Assembly (NCBI GenBank): GCA_039707655.1
Contig: CM077665.1
Span: 440,385,531-440,449,530, forward strand
Direction of reading: 5' to 3'
DNA from: Elymus sibiricus
Taxonomy: Eukaryota; Streptophyta; Magnoliopsida; Poales; Poaceae
Length of the DNA stretch: 64,000 nt
Made by a program: the position numbers and the translations under genes. This document shows, piece by piece, positions 47,577-56,666 of this stretch (positions are counted from its first letter, which is position 1; each line of letters starts with the position of its first letter). The notes under the pieces are model-generated. The model saw nothing but the letters and a program-made list of their open reading frames with translations, did not search any database and had not been told where the DNA came from.

Positions 47577-48575
47577 CTAGGCGTCCTCATCGTCGTCGTC
47601 GTCGTCGTCGGGGCCGGTGAGGTCGAAGAGGGTCGGCGTCGGGCCAGCCCAGGGGAACGACGTCTCCCAGGCGGTGGCGACGTCGTCCGCCGGTGGCCGC
47701 ACCGCCGCTGCCTGCGCTTCGGCATGGCGCTCCTCCTCCTCTGCCTCGGCGTCCTTCTCCAACTCCTCGAGCCGCTGACCCTCGCGACGCTCCGCCCACA
47801 GGTGCTGCTGTCGCCAGAACTCCAGGCAGTCCCGCTCCTGCTTCGGCGTCGCTAGCATCCATATGGGTGGCGCGCTCACCCACTCCCGCACCACCCCCTC
47901 CCAGACGTACTCGTGGAGCGTGAGGGCAGTCGGCGCCTGCTCGAGCCTGGCAGGGGACGGCGGGGCCAGCAGCGGCACGACGCAGTCGCCAGCAGCGGAG
48001 AGTGCAATGGCCTCCACCATCCGCGCCTGGTAAGCCGCCTCCTCCTCCTCCTCCTTGCGCCGCTCTTCCTCCTCGCTTTCACGGAGGACAACTGCCAGCG
48101 CCAGCGCCTCCTGGTATGCGGCCTCCACCTCCTGGTCCTCATCGCGCATGATGAGGGGCGGCGGGGTGCCAGCCCGCACGTCGCGGACGCCACTCCGACG
48201 CTGCTCCTCGTGCTCAAACGCAAACCAGACCTCCCAATTGGGAGAGTCTGCAGCATAGGCCGGATCAAGCCGCTGCTCGGGCGTGAGCTGCTGCCGCCGG
48301 CGCCTCACCTCCTTCGCATGCGCCCACGCCGACCGTGGAACCGCCGGCACTTGGATCCTCTCCGGATCCAAGTGCCAGTAGTGTGGCAGGATCACATCGG
48401 GGTAGGGGAGAGGGATGGTGTGCTCCCAGTGCCACCTCGCCTGGTGCACTGGGACGCTAATCCGCTGCCGAGGCGGATGGGAAGAGGACGGCGGGGGTAG
48501 CGCGCGCCAAGGGACGGCGGGGGCCTTGCCCTTCTTCTTGCCGGAGCTCGAGCCGACCCCTAAGAAGATGCCCAT
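47577..48575 (-). CDS. MULE2 cargo protein 2, UIM-like and SIM-like motifs, function unknown
   Basis: Not recognised as a known enzyme. 332 residues; the ATG has a perfect GCCACCATGG context. A basic, Pro-rich N-terminus contains K-K-K-G-K. Next comes a region with PEQRLDPAYAADSPNWEVWF and HEEQRRSG. There are then two helical repeats, A-A-Y-Q-E-A-L-A-L-A.. and E-E-E-E-A-A-Y-Q-A-R-M-V-E-A-I-A-L-S. The second fits the ubiquitin-interacting-motif spacing (acidic run, then A-x-x-x-S). An Arg/Glu coiled stretch (about 240-290) follows. The C-terminus reads T-L-F-D-L-T-G-P followed by an Asp/Glu run, again like a SUMO-interacting motif. It converges on frame 1 of the same element. Proteins of this general look are, from memory, repeated in Triticeae genomes. 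Confidence 0.6.
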   Translation of the reverse strand: MGIFLGVGSSSGKKKGKAPAVPWRALPPPSSSHPPRQRISVPVHQARWHWEHTIPLPYPDVILPHYWHLDPERIQVPAVPRSAWAHAKEVRRRRQQLTPEQRLDPAYAADSPNWEVWFAFEHEEQRRSGVRDVRAGTPPPLIMRDEDQEVEAAYQEALALAVVLRESEEEERRKEEEEEAAYQARMVEAIALSAAGDCVVPLLAPPSPARLEQAPTALTLHEYVWEGVVREWVSAPPIWMLATPKQERDCLEFWRQQHLWAERREGQRLEELEKDAEAEEEERHAEAQAAAVRPPADDVATAWETSFPWAGPTPTLFDLTGPDDDDDDDEDA

Positions 48576-48696
48576 GGTGGCTACTGGCTAGGGTTTGGTT
48601 TTGTCGCCGGCGGACTAGGGTTTGTATCCTACCGGGGGTGGAGGGGGTAGGCGCGGCTTTGGAAGGATGGAAGGTACTGTGGACTGGCCGGTTTCC

Positions 48697-48703
48697 ATTT
48701 AAA
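48697..48703 (-). promoter_or_regulatory. possible TATA box for MULE2 frame 2
   Basis: TTTAAAT on the minus strand, about 120 bases ahead of the ATG at 48575, a layout like that of frame 1. Confidence 0.35.
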
Positions 48704-48913
48704 GAAGGACGACGACCCGAACATGGGTGGCTGACGACTGGGGCCCGCCGCGCATGCGCATTTACTTTTGGCTGTGGGGGTAGTTGGAAGGCCGCCACGC
48801 ATCCCCGAGGCGGACGAGGAGAAAGCGCGTGCACGTCCGTTCGGCGTCCATGTGCCCGGAAATTGGGCGGGACGGACTCACTCGTCGGGTCCAACGGGCG
48901 ACGCAGTCCAGCG

Positions 48914-49082
48914 CGGCCCCACTCGTCAGAGTTAACGGTCAAACCATTGACCCAACGGCATCCTTCGTTGTGACCTTTGGTGAGGGTTTCGGGCTAGGGA
49001 GTGGGGAAAAGTGAGCAAAATTTAAGAACGTGGGGATGAATGAGCACAACTAAGGAACTAGGGGCACAGATGTAAAAAACCC
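48914..49082. repeat. MULE2 right terminal inverted repeat
   Basis: Inverted partner of 45169-45338; nearly the same as the MULE1 repeat at 5401-5567. Confidence 0.9.
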
Positions 49083-50147
49083 TTAAAACTAATCCCGAAG
49101 GTAGAGGGAGCGTGTGATGGTGATCATATCAACCTTGGAGACACTCCCAACACACATTGTCACCTCGCCCTTAGCCAGTCTCCGTTTATTCCGTAGCTTT
49201 TGTTTCGAGTTACCAATATTAGCAACTGAGCCGGTATCAAATACCCAGGCGCTACTAGGAGCACTAGTAAGGCACACATCAATAACATGTATATCAAATA
49301 TACCTTTGTTGACTTTGCCAGCCTTCTTATCTGCCAAGTATTTGGGGCAGTTCCGCTTCCAGTTACCATTCCCCTAATAATAGAAGCACTCAGTCTCGGG
49401 TTTGGGTCCAGCCTTGGGTTTCTTCATTGGAGCGGCAACTGGCTTGCCATTCTTGAAGTTTCCCTTCTTTCCCACGCATTTCTTGAAACTAGTGGTCTTG
49501 TTAACCATCAACACTTGATGCTCCTTCTTGATTTCTACCTCGGCGGACTAAAACATCGCGAATAGCTTAGGGATCATCTTCTCCATCCCTTGCATGTTAT
49601 AGTTCATCACAAAGCTCTAGTAGCTTGGTCACAGTGATTGGAGAAATCTGTCAAACACTATCTTATCTGGAAGATTAACTCCCACTTGATTCTAGCAATT
49701 GTAGCACCCAGACATTCTGAGCACATGCTCACCGACTGAGCTATTCTCCTCCATCTTGCAGGCAAAGAACTTGTCAGAGGTCTCATACCTCTCAACACGG
49801 GCATGAGCCTGAAATACCAATTTCAGCTCTTGGAACATCTCATATGCTCCATGGCGCTAAAAACGTCTTTGGAGCCCCGATTCTAAGTCGTAAAGCATGG
49901 CGCACTAAACTATCGAGTAGTCATCAAAACGTCTCTGCCAGACATTCACAACATCCACAGACGACGGTGGAGGGATTAGCACACCGAGCAGTGCATCAAG
50001 GACATAAGCCTTCTGTGCAGCACTGAGGACAATCCCCAAATTATGGACCCAGTCCACATAATTGCTTATGTTAACTTGCAACTTAGTCTTTCTCTAGGAA
50101 CGTATTAAAAACCAGGGGAGCTACAGCGCGAGCTATTGATCTACAAC
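49083..50147 (-). pseudogene. copia F gag and protease start, pseudogene
   Basis: Aligns along its length with the gag-protease of element G. The start codon is changed (ATA for ATG at 50145-50147, followed by A-R-A). Several stops are present, and the zinc knuckle reads C-F-Y-Y-stop-G-N-G-N-W-K-R-N-C, losing its Cys and His ligands. The protease start D-T-G-S-V-A-N is present just before the MULE2 insertion. Confidence 0.85.
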
Positions 50148-51402
50148 ATAATTTGCAAAGACTTTAGAATATGTTCATGATAGCTAGTTTAGTTAATCAA
50201 ATTACTAAGGAACTCCCACTTAAATCAACACCCCTTAGGTTGTCTAAGTGTTACATGATCCAAATCCACCAACCCAAGTCCGATCATCACGTGACATGAG
50301 GTGGTTTCAATGGTGAACATCTCCATGTTGATCATATCTACTATATGACTCATGTTCGACCTTTCGGTCTTCCGTGTTCCGAGGCCATGTATGTACATGC
50401 TAGGCTCGTCAAGTTTAACCCAAGTATTCTGCATGTGCAAAAACTGGCTTACACCCGTTGTATGCGAACGAAGAGTCTATCACACCCGATCATCACGAGG
50501 TGCTTAGAAACGACGAACTTTCACAATGGTGCATACTTGGGGAGAACACATTTTATCTTCAAATTTAGTGAAGGGATCATCTTATAATTCTACCGTCGTC
50601 CTAAGAAAAATAAGATGCATAAAAGGATAAACATCACATGTAAATCAATAATTGACATGATATGGCCATCATCATCTTGTGCTTTTGATCTCCATCTCCA
50701 AAGCAACGACATGATCTCCATCGTCACCGACATGACACCATGATCTCCATCATCATGATCTCCATCATCGTGTCATCATGTGGTTGTCTTGCCAACTATT
50801 TCTTCTACAACTATTGCTAAAGCATAGCGATAAAGTAAACCAATTACATGGCGTCTAATAATTGACACGCATGTCATATAATAAATTAAAGACAACCCTA
50901 TGGCTCCTGCCGGTTGCCGTTCTCATCGCAATGCAAGTCGTGATAACTTTTACAAAACATGATCATCTCATACATCAACATATATCAAATCACAACATGC
51001 CCTGCAAAAATAAGTTAGACGTCCTCTACTTTGTTGTTGCAAGTTTTACGTGTCTGCTATGGGCAACTAGCAAGAACCATTCTTACCTACGCAAAGCCAC
51101 AACAGTGATATTTAAGTTGTCTTTTAACCTTGTACAAGGACCGTCTTTGTCAAATAAGATTCACCTAAAGTGGGAGAGATAGACACCCGCCAGCCACCTT
51201 ATGCAATACAAGTTGCATGTCAGTCGGTGGAACCGGCCTCTTGTGCGAGGACAAGTAAAGTTGGTCCAGGTCGCTTCATCCCACAATACCGCCGAATCAA
51301 AATAAGACAAGGGAGGTAAGCAATCTGAAAATCAACACCCACAACTTCTTTGTGTTCTACTCGTGCATATCATCGATGCATAGACCTGGCTCATGATGCC
51401 AC
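50148..51402 (-). other. copia F leader and primer-binding site
   Basis: Leader closely similar to that of element G (1024-2285). Primer site 51389-51401, TGGCATCATGAGC on the minus strand. No gene. Confidence 0.8.
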
Positions 51403-53151
51403 TGTTGGGGAACGAAGCATGGAAAACAAAACAAATTCCTACGAACACCCAAGATCTATCTATGGAGATGCATAGCAATGAGAGTGGAGAGTGTGTCTAC
51501 GTACCCTCATAGTCCGTTAAGCAGAAGTGTATAGTACGCGGTTGATGTAGTCGTACTCTTCACGATCCAATCCGATCCAGCGCCGAATGGACGACGCCTC
51601 CGTGTTTAGCACACATGCGGCTCGATGACGTCTCCGCCTTGATCCAGCAAGCGAGAGCAGAGCAGTAGATGGTATCTCGACTAGCAGACGACATGGTGGA
51701 GATGGTGGACTCGTAGTGCCGGCAGGGCTTCGCCAAGCGCCTCCGGAACAACGAACCGAGAAAGAACGGGAGTAATGGGAGAGGGGCCGCGGTCGTGGGA
51801 AGAGATGCTGACCCCTTGCGCCTCCCCACCTTTATATAGGCGTGGGAGGGGCTGGTGGCTTTCCCTCGAAGCCCCTAGGGTCGTTGGTAAGGGGGGAGGA
51901 AGGAAATCCTTCCTTTCCTTCCCCACCGATCGCTATCCCTTGTTTTTTAGGGATCTTGATCTTATCCTTTCATGATATGATCCTATTCCTTTTAGGGGGG
52001 GTCTTGGTGCACCTAGACTAGGGGTGTGGGGCATTTCCCCACTACCCACGTCTATGTGGGTCCCCCATGCAGGTGGGCCCCACTCCGTAACCTTCTAGAA
52101 CCTTCCTTGTACAATACCGAAAAATCCCGAAACATTTTTCGAAACCCTGAATATGACTTCCCATATATAAATCTTTACCTCTGAACCATTCCAGAGCTCC
52201 TCGTGATATCTGGGATCTCATCGGGGACTCCAAACAACATTCAGTCACCAATGCAAGTATCCCAATATTACTCTACCGTCATCGAGCGTTAAACGTGCGG
52301 ACCCTACGGGTTCGAGAATCATCTAGACATGACCGAGACTCCTCTTCGGTCAATAAAAAATAGCCGGACTTGGATGCCCATATTGGTTCCTACATATTCC
52401 ACGAAGATCTTTATCGGTCGAACCACGATGTCAAGGATCCAGTCAACCCCGTATGCAGTTCCCTTTATCATCGGTATGTTACTTGCCCGAGATTCGATTG
52501 TTGGTATCTCCAGACCTAGTTCAATCTCGTTACTGGCAAGTCTCTTTACTCATCCGTAATACAAGATCCCATGACTAACTCATTGGCCACATTGCATGCA
52601 AGCTTCTTGTGATGTTGTATTACCGAGAGGGCCCATAGATACCTCTCTGTCATATGGAGTGACAAATCCCAGACTCGATTCAACGCCAACCCAACAGACA
52701 CCCTCGGATATACCTGTAGAGCACCTTTATGATCACCCAGTTATGAAGTGATGTTTGATAGCACACAAGGTATTCCTCCGATGTCAAGGAGTTGCATGAT
52801 CTCATGGTCTTAGGAACAGATACTTGACATGAAGAAAGCAGTAGCAATAAACTTAGGTGATGCGATCATATGCTAAGCTTACGGTTGGGTCTTGTCCATC
52901 ACATCATTCTCCAATGATGCGTTCCCAGTATCAAATGACAACTCATGTCCATGGTCAGGAAACCTTAACCATCTTTGATTAACGAGCTAGTCTAGTAGAG
53001 GTTTACTAGGGAGACGATGTTGTCTATGTATCCACACATGTATCTGAGTTTCCGATCAATACAATTCTAGCATGTATAATAGATGATTATCATGAACATG
53101 GAAATATGATAAGAACCAATTTATTATTGCCTCTAAGGCATATTTCCAATA
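51403..53151 (-). repeat. copia F 5' LTR
   Basis: 1749 bp. On the minus strand it starts TATTGGAAATATGCC and ends CGTTCCCCAACA. Same non-canonical TA start as the 3' LTR. Confidence 0.9.
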
Positions 53152-53312
53152 GTTACTTGGTTAAAAAATATCTTGCTATCAAAATTATCTTACATCACTT
53201 GCAGCGAAACATTGATGAAAACTACTTGTCAATTTCTTCTGCTCCTCATTGAGTTTGACACTCTTACTTATCAAAAGGACTACGATTGATCCCCTATACT
53301 TGTGGGTCATCA
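53152..53312 (+). repeat. gypsy D 3' LTR, last part
   Basis: Runs GTTACTTGGTT..GATTGATCCCCTATACTTG..GGGTCATCA, the usual 3' end of large Triticeae gypsy LTRs. No primer site follows, which agrees with this being the 3' LTR begun at 13183. It has been separated from its first part by element F. Confidence 0.72.
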
Positions 53313-53524
53313 ATGGGCCGAGGCGGTCGAGCAGCACAACGGGGCGAGGCGGCGCGATGAGGCGGGCCGGTGTGGAGGCGGCATGGAACTTAAGCGGTTG
53401 CCTCCCGCTAATTTGAGGGGAAGGTTTTCTTCCTCTCGATAGAAGGGAGGTTGGGCTGATTATATTATATGTGTCCCCTATTTTTTTGCGTTTACGAGAT
53501 TTGTTGAAGCTATTTTTTGGAACA
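53313..53524. other. unassigned GC-rich to mixed sequence
   Basis: Begins with a GC-rich GAGGCGG-type stretch; no gene or element recognised. Confidence 0.5.
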
Positions 53525-54357
53525 AATTACACTTTTTGCCCCTAGTTGTGCTAGCCCGTGGGTTTTGCCCTTACTTTTTGGCTTTGCTCAGTTTTGCCCT
53601 TAGATTTGTCTCTAAGGTCGTCCGAGTGCCCTTTGACTGTTTGACCAATACTTCAGAAATTCATAAAATAATTCGTATGAACTCACAAAAATGAGACTAA
53701 GATATCAAAATGTTCAGAAAAACATTACCTTTATGTGCATGTCAATTGCATTCAAGAAACAGTACCATTTAAACTACCTGAGGTTGTTAATGTTATTAAC
53801 ACTATTAATAATGGTATAAACAATACAATTTTCGGGAATAAAAATGACATGCAAATACGGGTGATGTTTTATGAACATTCAGATATCTGACTTGCATGTT
53901 TCTAGTGTTCATATGAATTTGTTATGAATTTTCAAAGTAATGGTCAAAGTTGTTTGAAAATTCATAAAAAATTCATATGAAATCAGAAAAATGCAAATAG
54001 TTTATCAGAATGCTCAAAAAACATCACCTATATGTGCATGTCATTTTTTTCATGAAAAAATTATTGTTTGTTCCTTTTTATGTTTAATAATGTTTATAAC
54101 ATTAATAACCTTGGTAGTTTAAACAATACTTTTTCATGAATGCAAATGACATGCACATAAAGGTAATGTTTTTCTAGACATTTTGATATCTTATTTGTAT
54201 TTTTATAAGTTCATATGAATTTTTAAAGTATTGGTCAAACGGTCAAAGGGTATTCAGATGACCTCCTAGACAAATCTAAGAGCAAAGCCGAGCAAAGCTA
54301 AAAAGCAAGGGCAAAACCCGTGGTGTTGTTTCGACTAAGGGCAAAAATGCATTTGGC
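53525..54357. mobile_element. foldback element made of two successive palindromes
   Basis: The two ends are inverted copies (TTTTTGCCCCTAGTTG on the left; TTTTTGCCCTTAGTCG read inward from the right). Inside, four related segments of 130-170 bp alternate in orientation: forward about 53636-53800, reverse 53800-53945, forward 53938-54075, reverse 54075-54250. Each carries GTGCATGTCA or TTGCATGTCA and GACCA-TACTT-GAAATTCATA type blocks. No coding frame. Most likely a Mutator- or foldback-type non-autonomous element that has doubled. No target duplication was identified. Confidence 0.72.
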
Positions 54358-54829
54358 CTTTTTTCTGGCTCAACTACGGGAAGGATAACTTGTTGGAGAT
54401 GCTCTACCAAAATGTTGTTTTAGCTAAACAAAATATGTCTTACATTCCATATGAATGGAGTCTATGTGAATACAATCTTATTCAAGCTCTGTTCTGATTT
54501 CTTCCATTTTCGTTATTTCGTAGTCGTCGCATTGGGATTGAGCGGTCAAGACCTTCAAAGCTGTTAGTTTTTTTTTCTTACATTATATGTGTTCAATTTT
54601 TTCAAAGCTAAAAGGCTGCTTCCAAATGACACCGTGTGAGTTGCTCCGCCTAGTTTCATTTGAATTCGAGATTTCAGAAGCGAACCCACCTTCATCAGAA
54701 GAAGAAGAGAGAAGCGACCCAACTTTAATGCGGGTCCCACCTCCCATCGGCCAAAATCGAATCGCTCTCTCCGCCCCCTCTTCGTCCGCTTCTCCGCTCG
54801 CCTCCGCCCCCACGCACTCCTGGCTCCCC
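54358..54829 (+). other. intergenic region and probable 5' UTR of the small gene
   Basis: Contains TTGTTGGAGATGCTCT (54391-54406), an element-end-like motif, and then increasingly GC-rich sequence leading to the ATG. An upstream in-frame ATG at 54587 exists but lies in AT-rich sequence and is not preferred. Confidence 0.5.
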
Positions 54830-55803
54830 ATGGCGGGGGGCTTGCCGTCGCCGAGCCAAGCCAGAGCAACGCCCAACCGCCTAAAGCGCAAGGCCCCTGC
54901 ATCTTCTGCCGCCCCCTCCTCCTCCGCGTCCTTAGGGGCGGACGAGGCGGCGGCGGAGGAGGAGGACATCGAGGAGCTGGAGAGGGAGGTGGCCGATCTG
55001 GGCCGCCGAATACTCGAGCACCGCCGTGACGCCGCCGCCCGCTTCATCGACGCCACAGTATCGCGCCTCGTCTCCCTCCGTCCGCCCGCCTGCGTAGGTA
55101 TGCGCGCTTCCGGCCTTGCTCCGGTAGACCGGTACTAGGGTTTCCGGTACTAGGGTTTCCGTGACACTTTTGAGCTATTGAGAGAAACGGGTGGAGGGGT
55201 TTGTTTCTGTTTGGATGTATTGTAGTTTTAACTGGATTTGTTATTTGGTCGCCAATTGCTGAGAATTGTTTGCCCAAGTGCTTAATCGTAACCAAGAATT
55301 ATTAGCCCTTTCAAATGCCAAAGCTAAAAAAGTGAACCGTTATTTTTTTCGCCCTGTTTTCCCCTTTGCAAATTTAACTAAATATGTGTGTCACCTCGTC
55401 AGAAGTCGGCCCCTACTAATTTCGCTGTTATTTACTCGAAAAATATGAGCTCAGCCTGTCACTTTACAACCATGGTGGATTAAACATCAATTGTCATGGC
55501 ATGAATAAAGGGCAAATATCATATCGCACTGACAATTTTACAAAAATTTGATAGTACACCAAGTCTTACAACAGTATGGATATTGCAGAAGTTCCAATCG
55601 AAGCACAAGCTGCCGCCGGAACATTGCAAGCTGAAGCTGAGCAGAATATGCTTGAAAAGCTGAACATGTTCAAGTCAAAGATCGAGGCAAATATTGCGGC
55701 CATGCCCAAGGTACTGGAGAAAATGAACGACTGTGTTACTCGGATGGAGAAGGTGGAGCAACTGAATCTGAATATACATCCTGTTTTTCAAAAAAAACGG
55801 TAG
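54830..55803 (+). CDS. small coiled-coil protein, two exons, function unknown
   Basis: Model: exon 1 54830-55097, intron 55098-55588 (GTATGC..TTGCAG), exon 2 55589-55803; 160 residues. Only the donor at 55098 joined to the acceptor at 55588 keeps the frame, which supports the model. The ATG has the context CCCCATGGCG. The protein has a low-complexity Ala/Ser/Pro N-terminus with a basic patch (R-L-K-R-K, a possible nuclear signal). An acidic run leads into a helix ([18 protein letters not shown], about residues 48-65), and exon 2 holds a second helical part ([20 protein letters not shown]). The end is [10 protein letters not shown] do not recognise the family. It is convergent with the thioesterase gene, 863 bp apart. 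Confidence 0.68.
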
Positions 55804-56666
55804 CAGTAATATTGTGCTTTTATTTGATCTATTACCCGTGGGGCTGCTTGCTCACTCAGCAACTGTACCATTTGTAACATGTTGGTGTTGAAATAGCCTG
55901 GTTCAAGTAGTACTTAGGCGGAATCTGTTACTGACAAAGCATCCATATTTACACTATGGATGCACTACATCTGTCTCAAAATGTAAGAAGTTTTGTAGGC
56001 TAAACTAGCATACAAAAACATCTTATATTTTGAGATGGAGGTAGTAACATTTTGTCCAGATGTATTTAATCAGTGTGTGTGGCTATTTTTATCACTTCTC
56101 CAGACTGTACTCTTTGTGACTTGTTTCTGCACATTATATGTGAAAGACAAGACGGTATAAGTTCCTGTTTTGTCGCCGGTAGTTCCAATATGTTCATGTG
56201 GGATAGGCTAACATTGCCTACTGTTTGTGAAGTCTGTGAGCATCAGACTAAGTATAGGATACTGTCACATTTGCAAATAGTTTTGCCATTTTAACAGAAG
56301 CACGAAAGGAGCGTAAGATTTAACTTCTTCACATGGGGCCCAAGACTCCCAAATGAAGCAAGGAACAGAAAATTGAAATGTTGCATGACCTCAGGATGAC
56401 GAACTTTGAATTTGAGGTACATTTGTCTACATTTATGTGTCGCTTGTTGGATGGTAATTATTGCCATCCGCATATGCAGAGGAAAACCTGAATGTGAATC
56501 AGCATGCAAGGATACAATCGTTCACACTAAGCATGTGTGCTAAATTCAAGCTGTAAACTACACTCCTATACATAAATCTCACCGCTGTCTAGGTATTTAA
56601 GATACAAATATGGAACAGCAAAGGAAAAGAAAACATTAAAGTACATGCACGGCTCTTCTGCACATC
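55804..56666. other. region between the two convergent gene ends
   Basis: Holds 3' UTR sequence of both genes, a Stowaway element and no further gene that I can support; two small frames (56073-56294, 56291-56509) lack features. Confidence 0.55.
55968..56041. mobile_element. Stowaway MITE (Thalos-like)
   Basis: About 74 bp hairpin; the ends CATCTGTCTCAAAATGTAAG and (inverted) CCTCCATCTCAAAATATAAG pair, with TA on each side (55966-55967, 56042-56043), the Tc1/mariner MITE signature. Confidence 0.8.

Larger units (their letters stand above)
45169..49082. mobile_element. MULE2: complete non-autonomous Mutator-like element
   Basis: 3914 bp bounded by a perfect 9-bp target duplication TTAAAACTA (45160-45168, 49083-49091), the size used by Mutator elements. 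Terminal inverted repeats of about 170 bp start GGGCTTTCTATTCCTG on the left and, read inward, GGGTTTTTTACATCTG on the right. No transposase. Two convergent intact frames start near each end and read inward. It interrupts the protease-to-integrase part of copia F, which resumes on both sides. It shares its terminal repeats with MULE1. Confidence 0.93.
13872..53151 (-). mobile_element. copia element F (Angela-like), span including nested insertions
   Basis: A minus-strand Angela-like element whose parts are spread over 39 kb: 3' LTR pieces 13872-14364 and 31697-32513; pol pieces 32514-33036 and 42961-45168; protease-gag 49083-50147; leader 50148-51402; 5' LTR 51403-53151. Gypsy A, gypsy C and MULE2 account for the gaps, each flanked by a perfect target duplication. 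Removing them leaves about 8.1 kb, the expected size of an Angela element minus about 435 bp lost from the end of the 3' LTR. All coding parts are broken. Confidence 0.88.
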
